Below, one piece after another: positions 8,649-17,057 of a DNA stretch of 33,729 nt. The stretch comes from Acidobacteriota bacterium (GTDB taxonomy: Bacteria > Acidobacteriota > Polarisedimenticolia > J045): NCBI GenBank assembly GCA_024763475.1, contig JANTFM010000005.1, forward strand, positions 1-33,729. The letters run 5' to 3'. The notes beneath the pieces are model-generated. The model was not told the origin of the DNA, did not search any database, and was given only the letters and a program-made list of their open reading frames with translations. A program made the translations under genes and the position numbers. Every line of letters begins with the position of its first letter. Position 1 is the stretch's first letter.

Positions 8649-10925
8649 CTAGGTTTCCGAGCCTTTTGGTGCAGGGAAGGAGGTTGGGGAGCCACCGACC
8701 TCGAACTCAACCCGTCCGGCCGTGATGCCTTCACTCATGAGCCGATCGAGGTCCGCGCGCGACTCCGCCTTCAACGAGCGCTCGAAGAGGGCCAAAGTGT
8801 ACTCTCCGGGAGGCAGCGTATTGGCCGGCACGACGGCTTCGTATTCTTGACAGGACCACTGGGCATGACGAATTGCGCTGCGACTCGAGGTCAGGACTTG
8901 GTACATCGCCCTTCTCTCAGGTGGGGAGGAGGATTCCGTTGGCCCCGGGCTCGCCGTCTCTGTCGCGGTCTTCTGGAAGAGAACGACACGGGGCGGGCCA
9001 TTCCGTCCGCAGCTCACGAAGCGCAGCGCGAGCTGGTCACTTCTCGCGAGACGCTCTCCGTCTCGGATCGGAATGAAGCCCCGCCGGGATGCGTCTCGGG
9101 GGATCTCGAGCTGCGGCTTGCCTTCGTCGCGGAACAGGAAATCGCGGCCGCTGTTCCTTCCGAGGCGCAGGGCTGACAGCTGGGCGATGCGGTCGGCAGG
9201 TGAGGGAATGCTCACAAGTGCGCTGGAGGCGCCGACGTCACCGGTGAGCAGGTCCTCGACAACCACGCGAATCTCGTAGTTCCCTGGTCCGGGCAGCTGG
9301 CAGTGGGACTCGAGCACCAGCATGGCGGGAGGATGCCGGGTGGGAGGACGGGGTGCTCGGATGATTCGTGCAACGCCGTCTCCGAGGCGACAGAGCTCGC
9401 GTTCCTTCTGGTCGGTCACAACACCTTCCCATGAGATGCGTGCCAGGTAGGAGTGCCCCTCTCCACCGGGCTGGAAGAGCAGGTCCGTCAGCAGCACGGA
9501 GACCTCGACGGGTGTGTCGAGTTTTCCCCCGTTCAGCGCCGGATAGGCTGCGGTGACCCTGACCTCGGGGAAGTTGTGAGAGCTGGGCTCGATCAGGGCG
9601 GCCAGGCGGTGTTGCTCTCGAGTTGCATTCTCGCCGAGCAGGGTAAAACCCGACGGTGTGCGGACGCGGTAGCGCCAGAACTCTGGATGGGTCTTCGTAT
9701 CGAGATCGACGAGCACCGTGTGCCTCTTGGAGCCCTTTCGGGGCGGGTCGACGGGCACGCTGAAGAGGTAGTAGCAGGAAAGCTGGGAGAGGGCCCTCTC
9801 GAAGCTGATGGCGAGTCGTCCGGCGGAGTGGATGGCCTCTCCTCCCGTATTCGAGGCCATGTAGCTCATCAGGCGAGAGTTTCTTGCGAGGGAGCGGTCC
9901 CCGGAAAGGCCCCGCGCATCCACCGGCCAGATCGTGAAGCCTTTCTGGGCCGCGTGGAGAGTCTCCGTGACCTGCGTCAGCCAGAGCTCCTCGCTGAGAT
10001 CAAACCACCCGCTGGTGAAAAGGACCAGCGCCTTGCGCCCGGGAATGGACGCGTGGGCGATCATCACGCTTTCGAGCGCAGCGATCGAGGGCCTGGGGTC
10101 GACATCGAGGCGGGCCAGCGACATTCCCGGTGCTGCTGGAAGAGCTTGACCCATCTCCACACGGTTCGAAAAAATGTCGATCGCAGAACTCTCGATCTTG
10201 ATCGCGGGCACACCCCTCACGAAATCCGGAGTGTCATCACTGGTGGCTCCTGAAAGCGCATCCGGAGACGTGAAGGCTTCTTCTGAATTCTGCTCCAGCT
10301 TGCCGGAAACAGACGAGTCGGTGATCCGAGAGGGCCCTACCGAAACCAACGTTTCGAGGGTGCGGGCGGCTTCTCGAATGGCCTCGGGTTGACTCGTGAA
10401 ACCCTCTGTTAGAGGAAGGAGTTTCCTCGAGTAGACCAGGATCTTCACTCGGAGCGATACCTGCTCGCTGCGCTGCGCGAGCTCGTCGAGCGCCTGAACC
10501 ACGGCATGCCGCATGTTGGGTGCGAGGAAGTTCAGGTCTATGAACACGATGAGCGTAGGTTGCTCGCTTGCCAGAAAGCCCTCGCGCTGAGCGGGCGCGC
10601 TGCCGCAAACCTCATCGAACTCCACCTTGTCGGCGGCCTCGCCTTCGAGCAACTTGCCGTCGAGGCGCAACTTGAACACCTCTCTCGAGAGTCCTTTCAC
10701 CGAAGCCCAATCGCTCCCCTTGGGGTCGATCACCGAGACGTCGATCTGGACGCGATTGACGCTCTCCCGCTCGATATGGGGGGTTGCAAAAGGCGGAGGG
10801 TCCTCGGCGCGAGAGTAGGGGCCCGAAGCCCATGGCGCGAGACCGGCCAGGACGAGCACTATGGGCGGAATGACAGTGGCGAAGAACCGCTTTACGTGTG
10901 ATAAACTGTGTGTTTTGGGGTCCAT
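8649..10925 (-). CDS. Secreted VWFA-related (acidobacterial-type) domain protein
   Basis: A 758-residue protein. A basic start followed by a hydrophobic run (VIPPIVLVLAGLAPWASG, about residues 18-35) looks like a signal peptide. The part at about 55-400 matches the layout of the VWFA-related Acidobacterial domain (TIGR03436): RVQIDVSVIDPKG, a beta-strand TLIVFIDLNFLAP where the von Willebrand metal site would lie, and GRKALVLFTSGWFDLSEE. The DxSxS metal motif is degenerate (FIDLN), as is common in this group. The C-terminal half is beta-rich and not recognised. Its function is unknown; the family is exported and often sits in Acidobacteriota genomes. The start codon lies inside a tRNA gene on the other strand and has no Shine-Dalgarno sequence; the next possible start (a GTG at codon 23) would cut the signal peptide. 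Confidence 0.8.
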   Translation of the reverse strand: MDPKTHSLSHVKRFFATVIPPIVLVLAGLAPWASGPYSRAEDPPPFATPHIERESVNRVQIDVSVIDPKGSDWASVKGLSREVFKLRLDGKLLEGEAADKVEFDEVCGSAPAQREGFLASEQPTLIVFIDLNFLAPNMRHAVVQALDELAQRSEQVSLRVKILVYSRKLLPLTEGFTSQPEAIREAARTLETLVSVGPSRITDSSVSGKLEQNSEEAFTSPDALSGATSDDTPDFVRGVPAIKIESSAIDIFSNRVEMGQALPAAPGMSLARLDVDPRPSIAALESVMIAHASIPGRKALVLFTSGWFDLSEELWLTQVTETLHAAQKGFTIWPVDARGLSGDRSLARNSRLMSYMASNTGGEAIHSAGRLAISFERALSQLSCYYLFSVPVDPPRKGSKRHTVLVDLDTKTHPEFWRYRVRTPSGFTLLGENATREQHRLAALIEPSSHNFPEVRVTAAYPALNGGKLDTPVEVSVLLTDLLFQPGGEGHSYLARISWEGVVTDQKERELCRLGDGVARIIRAPRPPTRHPPAMLVLESHCQLPGPGNYEIRVVVEDLLTGDVGASSALVSIPSPADRIAQLSALRLGRNSGRDFLFRDEGKPQLEIPRDASRRGFIPIRDGERLARSDQLALRFVSCGRNGPPRVVLFQKTATETASPGPTESSSPPERRAMYQVLTSSRSAIRHAQWSCQEYEAVVPANTLPPGEYTLALFERSLKAESRADLDRLMSEGITAGRVEFEVGGSPTSFPAPKGSET

Positions 10926-10994
10926 AGCTCAGATGGTTAGAGCGGCTGACTCATAATCAGCTGGTCCCAGGTTCGAGCCCTGGTGGGCCCACCA
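10918..10994 (+). tRNA. tRNA with CAT anticodon, probably tRNA-Ile2 (lysidine type)
   Basis: A 77-base cloverleaf reads cleanly. The acceptor GGGTCCA pairs with TGGGCCC (one G-T), the D arm is GCTC/GAGC, and the anticodon stem GCTGA/TCAGC carries loop CTCATAA. The T arm is CCAGG TTCGAGC CCTGG, followed by discriminator A and an encoded CCA. The loop excludes initiator tRNA, whose stem has three G-C pairs. Elongator Met and Ile2 (where TilS converts C34 to lysidine so it reads AUA) share this anticodon. The acceptor and T arm look more like bacterial Ile2, but this is by memory and not certain. Its first eight bases overlap the start of the minus-strand VWFA-like gene. Confidence 0.93.
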
Positions 10995-11122
10995 AGCAAT
11001 AGGACCCGCCTCACGCTCGTGATGAGTACGACTCGGGACGATCTTTGGGACTCGCGCGCCGCGAACGACCGTGACGAGTTCAACTGTTCGGACCCGTAGA
11101 ATGCTCTTTCGGAGGATCGGCA

Positions 11123-11908
11123 TTGAGAGAGAATATTCGGAATCTTGTGCGCTTGCAGGAAATTGCTTTTGAGATGCGCGATCTCGAGGCGAGGCGTGCC
11201 CAGGCTCCCGCTGCTCTCGCGGAGCTGGAACTTAGCTTCCAACAGACGCGAGAAGAGATTGGTGCAGCTCGTTTGAAGCACGAGTCTCTGGTCGATCAGA
11301 GACATCAGTTGTCCGAAGAGCGACAAGAGGCCGCTGAAAGACGTGCCAAAGCCCAGAAGAAGCTCATGACGGTCAGCAATCAGCGCGAATACAGTGCGGT
11401 GCTGAACGAGATCGATGCTACCGAGGCCCTCCTCGCGAAGTTGGACGAAGACATCACGCAATGCAACGTGGAGATCGAGCAACTCGAGGGCCCGGCGACG
11501 GAGGCCGATACGCACATCGCTGTCGAGCAGGAGAAGCTCGAAGCGGCGAAGGCACGGATCGAGAAGGACTTGGGGGTTGCGGTCACGCGCCTCGACGAAC
11601 TCGTCAGTCAGCGCGAAACGCTGGTCATCGAGTTGCCGGTGGCTGAGGTTCGCCGCTTCGACGCGGTGTTCCGTGCCCGTGGTGGGATCGCCATGGCTGC
11701 GGTTGAGAAGGGTGCTTGCTCAGCCTGCCACGTTCGCCTCAGGCCTCAGATCATCTCCCTGGCTCGTCGCGGGACGGAGCTGGTGACCTGCGACAGCTGC
11801 CGCCGCTTCCTCTATGTAGCAGACAAGCCCAGCGGCGCGGACGAGATCGAAGAAGCACCTGCTGCTGAGAGCAGTGGGTCGGTCCGACAGCCCAACCAGG
11901 CTGGCTAG
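11123..11908 (+). CDS. Coiled-coil protein with C-terminal C4 zinc ribbon (zf-RING_7, DUF164 family)
   Basis: A 261-residue protein. About residues 10-165 form a long charged heptad-rich coiled coil. Near 199-230 two pairs of cysteines (CSAC and CDSC) make the C4 zinc ribbon, with RLRPQIISLARRGTELVTC between them. This is the conserved bacterial family often annotated as C4-type zinc ribbon protein; its role is not settled, and a link to nucleic acids is suspected from the fold. The start is a TTG at 11123, fixed by GGAGG seven bases upstream. It lies just after the tRNA gene and before the RNase HI gene. Confidence 0.88.
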   Translation: MRENIRNLVRLQEIAFEMRDLEARRAQAPAALAELELSFQQTREEIGAARLKHESLVDQRHQLSEERQEAAERRAKAQKKLMTVSNQREYSAVLNEIDATEALLAKLDEDITQCNVEIEQLEGPATEADTHIAVEQEKLEAAKARIEKDLGVAVTRLDELVSQRETLVIELPVAEVRRFDAVFRARGGIAMAAVEKGACSACHVRLRPQIISLARRGTELVTCDSCRRFLYVADKPSGADEIEEAPAAESSGSVRQPNQAG

Positions 11909-11990
11909 TGTCCTCACGCGGGCCCTTGGTCCGCGTTGTTCTGGTCGCGAAGACTCTGCCGTGCAGGCGCCTGAGGGATGGAGAGATCGC

Positions 11991-12413
11991 ATGAAGGTCA
12001 AGGCATGGGTTGATGGCGGCGCTCGCGGTAACCCGGGTCCAGCGGGCTGGGGGGCCTACCTCGTAGCGATGGATGGCTCGCCGCTCAGCCAATGCTGGGG
12101 CTTTCTCGGTAAGGCTACGAACAACGTGGCGGAGTACCAGGGGTTGATCGAGGCGCTGTCCCTGGCATTGGAGCTAGGTGCCAGCGAGATTGAAGTCCGG
12201 ACGGATAGCCAGCTAATCGAGCGTCAGGTCAAGGGTGTGTACCGGGTGAAACAGCCTCATCTGCGCAAGCTTTATGATGAGGTGAAAGTGCTCGCGCAGC
12301 GTTTCTCCTCTTTCGTGATCCTGCATGTGCCTCGGGAAGAGAACAAGGATGCCGATGCGTTGGCCAATCGTGCGATGGATGAGCGTGCCTCCGGGAAGGA
12401 GTCGTTGGTCTAA
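11991..12413 (+). CDS. rnhA: Ribonuclease HI
   Basis: A 140-residue type 1 RNase H. D8 (in WVDGGARGNPGP), E48 (in NNVAEYQGLIEAL), D72 (in VRTDSQL) and D122 (in NKDADALANRAMD) form the four-acid metal centre. It cuts the RNA strand of RNA-DNA hybrids such as R-loops and Okazaki primers. The short form lacks the basic handle of E. coli RnhA, as in many RNases HI outside the Enterobacteria. The ATG at 11991 has GGAGAG five bases upstream; the longer frame runs back into the zinc-ribbon gene and was not used. Confidence 0.93.
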   Translation: MKVKAWVDGGARGNPGPAGWGAYLVAMDGSPLSQCWGFLGKATNNVAEYQGLIEALSLALELGASEIEVRTDSQLIERQVKGVYRVKQPHLRKLYDEVKVLAQRFSSFVILHVPREENKDADALANRAMDERASGKESLV

Positions 12414-12517
12414 GAGTCGTCTCGATAGGGGAACATGAGGCGCTCCCGGCCTCTGCTCCGGTCGGCTTGCCCGCGAGTGTTCCGGCGCGCAGACTCAGTT
12501 GCCGAAGGATGGAAGAC

Positions 12518-13213
12518 ATGGACGCGAAGGATCGTCTCCGGGTTGTCGAGGGCAGAATCGCAGCCGCTGCGGAGCGTGCGGGCCGGGATCCGGCCACCGT
12601 CCAGCTCGTTGCGGTGAGCAAGACCCATCCGGCGGGTTCTGTGCGGGAGCTTTCCGCAGCAGGAGCCGCTCTCTTCGGTGAGAGCCGTGTGCAGGAGGCC
12701 GCGGATAAGATCCCTGGAGCCCCTGGGCTGCGCTGGCACTTTATCGGCCGGCTTCAGCGCAACAAGGCCCGCAAGGCCGTACAACTCTTCGAGCTGATTC
12801 ATTCCGTGGATTCCCTGCGCCTCGCGAACACGCTCACGCGGCTGGGCGAGGAGAGGGCGGAAGCCGTTGAGGTCCTGGTTGAGGTCAAGATCGGCGGAGA
12901 GACGAGCAAGGGAGGCGTTCGTCCTGCGGATCTCGAGGCGTTTCTGCGGCAGCTTCAGGGACGGAGCGGGCTGCGTGTTTGCGGCTTGATGACGATTCCT
13001 CCTCCCGTACGTTCCGCAGAGGACCAGCGTCCGGCGTTTCGCCGCCTGGCAACCCTCGCGCAAGAGATGCGGAAACTGGAACTCGAAGGCGTATTGATCA
13101 ATGAGCTCTCCATGGGCATGTCGTCCGACTATGAGATCGCTGTCGAGGAAGGAGCGACTCTCGTCCGCGTCGGCACGGCACTCTTCGGCCCGCGTCGCCC
13201 CTGGCCCCGGTAA
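12518..13213 (+). CDS. YggS/PLPBP family pyridoxal phosphate homeostasis protein
   Basis: A 231-residue alanine-racemase-fold protein without a second domain. K35 in LVAVSKTHP is the PLP lysine. FGESRVQEA, WHFIGRLQRNK, and the phosphate-binding end MGMSSDYEIAVEEGATLVRVG are the family signatures. It binds PLP and helps keep vitamin B6 and amino-acid pools balanced; no enzyme reaction is known. The start could be ATG 12509 or 12518. I prefer 12518 because AAGGA is then about eight bases upstream. A DivIVA-domain gene follows about 100 bases later, in line with the frequent linkage of yggS-type genes to cell-division genes. Confidence 0.93.
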   Translation: MDAKDRLRVVEGRIAAAAERAGRDPATVQLVAVSKTHPAGSVRELSAAGAALFGESRVQEAADKIPGAPGLRWHFIGRLQRNKARKAVQLFELIHSVDSLRLANTLTRLGEERAEAVEVLVEVKIGGETSKGGVRPADLEAFLRQLQGRSGLRVCGLMTIPPPVRSAEDQRPAFRRLATLAQEMRKLELEGVLINELSMGMSSDYEIAVEEGATLVRVGTALFGPRRPWPR

Positions 13214-13313
13214 GTGAAGAGCAGGTCGTCTACGGGCTCGTTCGCCGTTGCAAGTGTCTTTACACGCTCACGCTATGGTCTTATCGTGGGCGGGTTCACA
13301 GCGGAGTGACCCC

Positions 13314-13838
13314 ATGCCTTTGACACCTCTCGACATCGAGTCCCGTTCCTTCAAGAGAGAATTCGGCGGATATCGTCGTTCGGAAGTGGATGCGTTCCTC
13401 CGCTCCAGCGCGGACGCGCTGTCCCATGCCGTTCTCGAGCGGGATGATCTGGGACGGCAGCTACTTGCTGCTCGGGAGGAAGTCGACGGGTTCCGGCAAA
13501 GGGAACGTACACTGATGGAGGCGTTGTCCTCTGCGGAACGACTGGCCGAGGAGCGCAAAGCGATGGCCGAGACGGAGGCGGAGCGCATCGTGGCGGATGC
13601 CCGCCGTCATGCCGAGCAGATGGTCATGCGAACCCGTGGCGAGGTCACCCGCATCGAGCAGCAGATTCTCCGGCTGAAGGTCGAGCGCGAGACCTTCGAG
13701 AACAGGCTTCGCGGCCTGCTCGACGAGCATCGTCGCTTGCTCGAGGTCCGTAAGCAGGAGGTTGGCGTCGCAGAAAAGCTGCGTTCGCGGTCGACTCTTC
13801 CTCCGCCGTCCAGCAGTGCCGGCCCGGAAACGCTCTGA
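13314..13838 (+). CDS. DivIVA-domain protein
   Basis: A 174-residue protein. The N-terminal PLTPLDIESRSFKREFGGYR and RSEVDAFL are the membrane-curvature-binding start typical of DivIVA-domain proteins. The rest (about residues 35-155) is a continuous charged coiled coil, then a short Ser/Pro-rich tail. DivIVA proteins recruit partners to poles and division sites; in lineages outside the Gram-positives the exact role varies. The ATG at 13314 has GGAG seven bases upstream. It is 22 bases ahead of hutI in the same direction, so the two may be cotranscribed even though their roles seem unrelated. Confidence 0.88.
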   Translation: MPLTPLDIESRSFKREFGGYRRSEVDAFLRSSADALSHAVLERDDLGRQLLAAREEVDGFRQRERTLMEALSSAERLAEERKAMAETEAERIVADARRHAEQMVMRTRGEVTRIEQQILRLKVERETFENRLRGLLDEHRRLLEVRKQEVGVAEKLRSRSTLPPPSSSAGPETL

Positions 13839-13860
13839 CCCCGATCAGGAACAGGAGACC

Positions 13861-15132
13861 ATGACCAGCAAGCCCTCGGCAGACTTTCTCCTCGTGGGGG
13901 CCTCGGAACTCGTCACCTGTGCCGGAAACGCGCCGGCTGTCGGTGCGGAGCAGTCGCGTGTCGCGGTCATCGAGAACGGTGCGATCGCGGCACGCGATGG
14001 CATGATCGTCTGGGTGGGTAAGGAGAAGAACATCGACGCCGAGGTCGATGTGGCGGCGGAGGCGACACGTCTCGATGTGGGCTTCCGTGCGGTGCTGCCG
14101 GGCCTCGTGGATACCCACACGCACATGGTGTGGGCGGGTGATCGCGGCGATGAATTCGACAGGCGTCTTGAAGGGGCTACCTACTCGGAGATCCTGGCTG
14201 CTGGTGGCGGCATCCTGCGTACGGTCGACGCGACGCGCCAGGCGACCTTCGAGGCCCTGCTGAGTGCCGCAGGCGCCCGTCTTGAGAGAATGTCCCGCTG
14301 GGGAACCACTTCTGTTGAGGTGAAGAGCGGCTACGGTCTTGAGCCGGCGAGCGAGTACAAGATGCTCGAGACCGTGCTGGAACTTGGCAAGCGCCATCCC
14401 CAGGAACTCGTGCCGACCTTTCTTGGCGCCCACACGCTGCCCAGGGAGGCGCGCGGGTCGCAGCGGGCCAGGGAGCGATACGTGGATCTCGTCTGTGAGG
14501 AGATGATTCCCACGGTTGCCAAGCGGCACCTGGCGCGTTTCGTTGACGTGTTCATCGATGAGCATGCCTTCGGTCTCGCGGAGGCTCGGCGGGTGTTGGA
14601 GTCTGGGCGCCGGGCAGGACTCGGGTTGAAGATTCACGCGGACCAGCTCAGTTCGGATGGTGGTGCGGAACTCGCGGGAGAGCTCGGAGCGGTGAGTGCG
14701 GACCATCTGGAGCATCTCTCCCCCGAAGGCATGTCGGCCCTGGCCCAGTCCGGTACGGTCGCGGTGATGCTCCCGGGCGCGACGCTCTTCCTTAGGTCCC
14801 ACGCGTACGCGAACGGGCGGGCCCTGATCGAGGCCGGTGTCCCCGTGGCGGTCGCGACGGATGTCAACCCGGGCAGTTGCCCGAGCGAATCCATGCCGCT
14901 GATGATGCAGCTCGCGTGTTTGTACTGTGGGCTCTCGGTCGATGAGGCGATCGTCGCGGGGACGGCGAATGCGGCTGCGGCATCCGGCCTCGAGGATCGC
15001 TGTGGGAGCCTCGAGCCTGGGAAGCGCTGTGACCTGCTCGTACTCGATGCCCCGGAGCGTCGGCAGCTGATCTACAAGCTCGGTTCTCCGCAGATCCACA
15101 TGGTCGTGGCCCGCGGTCTCGTGCTTAGCTAG
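13861..15132 (+). CDS. hutI: Imidazolonepropionase
   Basis: A 423-residue amidohydrolase. LPGLVDTHTHMVWAGDR holds the first metal-binding His-x-His, and DRRLEGATYSEILAAGGGI is the signature that separates HutI from other amidohydrolases. A further metal site is suggested by KIHADQL and SADHLEHLS, and ATDVNPGSCPSESMPLMMQL carries the last metal-binding aspartate. The enzyme opens the imidazolone ring in histidine breakdown, giving N-formimino-glutamate. HutH, HutU and later enzymes are not encoded here. The start ATG at 13861 has GGAG three bases upstream and AGGA about ten upstream; the longer frame runs inside divIVA. Confidence 0.93.
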   Translation: MTSKPSADFLLVGASELVTCAGNAPAVGAEQSRVAVIENGAIAARDGMIVWVGKEKNIDAEVDVAAEATRLDVGFRAVLPGLVDTHTHMVWAGDRGDEFDRRLEGATYSEILAAGGGILRTVDATRQATFEALLSAAGARLERMSRWGTTSVEVKSGYGLEPASEYKMLETVLELGKRHPQELVPTFLGAHTLPREARGSQRARERYVDLVCEEMIPTVAKRHLARFVDVFIDEHAFGLAEARRVLESGRRAGLGLKIHADQLSSDGGAELAGELGAVSADHLEHLSPEGMSALAQSGTVAVMLPGATLFLRSHAYANGRALIEAGVPVAVATDVNPGSCPSESMPLMMQLACLYCGLSVDEAIVAGTANAAAASGLEDRCGSLEPGKRCDLLVLDAPERRQLIYKLGSPQIHMVVARGLVLS

Positions 15133-15159
15133 AAAAGACGAGCGGCCCCGAAGGGCCGC
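15131..15159 (-). terminator. Terminator between convergent genes
   Basis: GCGGCCC (15142-15148) and GGGCCGC (15153-15159) form a perfect seven-pair stem. On the minus strand the loop is a UUCG tetraloop closed by C-G, which is very stable, and the stem is followed by TCGTCTTTTCTAG. It best serves the minus-strand gene on its right; on the plus strand there is no T-run after the stem. Confidence 0.65.
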
Positions 15160-15193
15160 CCGATGTCCGCGTCATCCCGCCACGAAATGAGCG

Positions 15194-15559
15194 CTACATG
15201 CGGAAACTCTGGAAGGTCTCATCGTAGGCCCAGACCCACTGGTAGACAGCGAGATCGACCTCGACCTTGTGCTTGACTTTCAAGACCACGGCGTTTTTTG
15301 TGCGATCCACCTTGATCTGCTTCTTGCTGACCGGGATACCGATTTCAATGCTCTTGTCGTAGATCTCCTTCGCGAGTGCGTCGGCGCTGAAGCGCCCTCC
15401 ACGGGTTGCTGCAAAGCGCGTTCGCTGTTCGCAGAAGTCGTGGAACTCGTAAACGGAAATCTTTACCGGAATAATACGAACGGCTGAGAACACCGATGCT
15501 GCCATGATGGCGAGCCAAATGATGACGCCTACTCGGCCGTTGCCGCTTTGGTTGCGCAC
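15194..15559 (-). CDS. Small single-pass membrane protein, DUF4845-like
   Basis: A 121-residue protein. Residues 9-30 (RVGVIIWLAIMAASVFSAVR) are one transmembrane segment near the N-terminus, followed by a small alpha/beta domain of about 85 residues. The length and layout recall DUF4845 membrane proteins, but I cannot confirm the family by eye. The start is a GTG at 15559 with GGAGG six bases upstream on the minus strand. It is monocistronic, facing hutI across a terminator. Its function is unknown. Confidence 0.7.
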   Translation of the reverse strand: MRNQSGNGRVGVIIWLAIMAASVFSAVRIIPVKISVYEFHDFCEQRTRFAATRGGRFSADALAKEIYDKSIEIGIPVSKKQIKVDRTKNAVVLKVKHKVEVDLAVYQWVWAYDETFQSFRM

Positions 15560-15901
15560 AGAAACCTCCCATCTCGATCTCCAGGCAATCTAGGAACCAG
15601 GATCCTCCCGCGCCACCCGCCTTTTTCCAGAGCGTGCTGCCGGCCAAGGATCTTCGCTCGGCATCCGTGTATTCCGGAAAGGGCTGCATGCCCCGTGGAG
15701 CGAAGAATCTTGCACGCCACTTCTGGCGATGAAATCGTTCCATTGAGTGCCGTATTTGTTCGATACATGGCGCGTAGCGGCATGAATCCTCCGAGTCGGC
15801 GAGGTGCAACATTCTTCGCTCCACGGTGGGCTGCGTGCCAAGGGAGGGTCGCCACCCATCGAGCTATGCCCATCTTCCTCGACGAGGGATAATGCCTCGC
15901 G
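15560..15901. other. Noncoding region between divergent genes, with an inverted-repeat element
   Basis: About 340 bases between the minus-strand membrane protein and squalene synthase. Reading frames cross it on both strands but none has a convincing start or protein character, and several run through the inverted repeat. Apart from the repeat element at 15681-15839 it should hold two divergent promoters, which I could not place. Confidence 0.5.
15681..15839. repeat. MITE-like inverted-repeat element with flanking direct repeats
   Basis: Arms of 21 bases at 15695-15715 and 15804-15824 are reverse complements with a single mismatch, enclosing 88 bases. Just outside them, GGGCTGCATGCC (15681-15692) and GGGCTGCGTGCC (15828-15839) form a direct repeat with 11 of 12 bases the same, like a target-site duplication. 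Inside there is also GCCA-cttc-TGGC at 15716-15727. There is no transposase gene, so if mobile it would need one in trans. It could instead be a structured RNA element in the leader of the squalene synthase gene. Confidence 0.55.
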
Positions 15902-16975
15902 ATGAATGTGCCCCCGCCAGGGACTGTCTCGGATCGTGAGATCCTCCGCCGGACCTCCCGGAGCTTCGCGCTGTCCATCCAGGTCCTCCCACGGGGCCTG
16001 CGCGCGCCTGTCGAGATCGCTTACCTGCTCGCCAGGGCAGCGGACACGGTTGCAGATACGGAGCTGGCGGCGCGGGAGACTCGGATCGGCCTCCTCTCGG
16101 AACTGCAGTCCTCCCTCGGGGCCGGGGCGTCGGATGTCACCCCGCGCCTGGAGCAGCTGGGTGAGCGCGGGCTGTCCGGTGCGGGAGCGGAGGATCCTAC
16201 GATTCGCGCCGAGGCCGCCCTGTTGGGGCAGATCGCGCCGCTACTGCAACGCTTTCGTGAGCTCTCGCCCGCGGATCGCGAGGATGTGGCTGCGGTGGTG
16301 GAAGGTCTGGTGGAAACGATGCAGGGTGAGCTCGCGTTCTTTGGTGGCCGCGGGATCGTTGCGTTGCCTGAGGCTTCCGCGCTTGTGGCCTATACGGAGG
16401 GCATCGCCGGTTGTGTCGGCGCATTCTGGACCCGTTTGGCCGTTCGGCATTGCCGAGGACTGCGTGAAAGCATCGCGACCTCCCTGGAGATCGAGGGCCG
16501 GCGTTATGGCCGAGGCTTGCAGCTGGTCAACATCCTCCGCGATCTGCCTCGTGATCTGCGTCGCGGCATCTGCTTTCTACCCGCCAGCGAGCTTGCGGAG
16601 CTCGGACTCGAGCCGGCGGATCTGCTCGATGCCAGCGTGGCAACCCCTCTCGTGCCGCTCCTGGGCCGTTGGGAGCGCCGTGCTCATCGCGGCCTCCTGG
16701 CTGGTCTGGTCTACACCGCGCGTTTGCCTCGGAACGCCTGGTCTCTGCGCTTTGCTTCCGCCCTTCCCGCCGCAATCGGTCTGGCAACTCTGCGCCACCT
16801 GAGAGAGAGCCCCCATCGGCTCGACCCCAGCGTCAAGATTCGAGTTGGCCGTGCTGAGCTCAAGTGGATCCTGCTGCAGACCGCAGCGCTGGCGGCTTCC
16901 GGCCGTGGCGTCCTTCGCCTGGCGAGGCTGGGGAAACGAGCTCCTCGAGACGAGGGGCCCCGGAAGCGGGTATGA
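15902..16975 (+). CDS. Squalene/phytoene synthase family protein
   Basis: A 357-residue all-helical prenyl synthase. The first Asp motif is D48-x3-D52 (RAADTVADT), the second D214-x3-D218 (NILRDLPRD); both bind the magnesium-diphosphate groups of two prenyl diphosphates. SRSFALSIQVLP near the start and YTEGIAGCVG before the second motif are typical. The family joins two farnesyl or geranylgeranyl diphosphates head to head, making squalene or phytoene. Squalene is somewhat more likely given the general look, but no hopanoid or carotenoid genes are nearby to decide. The C-terminal 60 residues are basic and more variable. The ATG at 15902 has only a distant GAGGG upstream. Confidence 0.85.
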   Translation: MNVPPPGTVSDREILRRTSRSFALSIQVLPRGLRAPVEIAYLLARAADTVADTELAARETRIGLLSELQSSLGAGASDVTPRLEQLGERGLSGAGAEDPTIRAEAALLGQIAPLLQRFRELSPADREDVAAVVEGLVETMQGELAFFGGRGIVALPEASALVAYTEGIAGCVGAFWTRLAVRHCRGLRESIATSLEIEGRRYGRGLQLVNILRDLPRDLRRGICFLPASELAELGLEPADLLDASVATPLVPLLGRWERRAHRGLLAGLVYTARLPRNAWSLRFASALPAAIGLATLRHLRESPHRLDPSVKIRVGRAELKWILLQTAALAASGRGVLRLARLGKRAPRDEGPRKRV

Positions 16976-17057
16976 TCCGGCCGCGGACTGGCAAGTTTTG
17001 GTCCCAAGGAACGTAGAAAGACTGTGCAGCCACGAGACTGCTTAAAAGGAGAAGGTC

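Noticed and set aside
9453-10253. A 266-residue plus-strand frame
   Set aside because: It is antisense to the VWFA-like gene, without a ribosome binding site or recognisable motif.
13645-15099. A 484-residue minus-strand frame
   Set aside because: It is antisense to hutI, and its Arg/His-rich composition is typical of a shadow frame.
15345-15824. A 159-residue minus-strand frame
   Set aside because: It overlaps the small membrane protein gene in another frame and runs through the inverted-repeat element; no Shine-Dalgarno site or protein-like composition.
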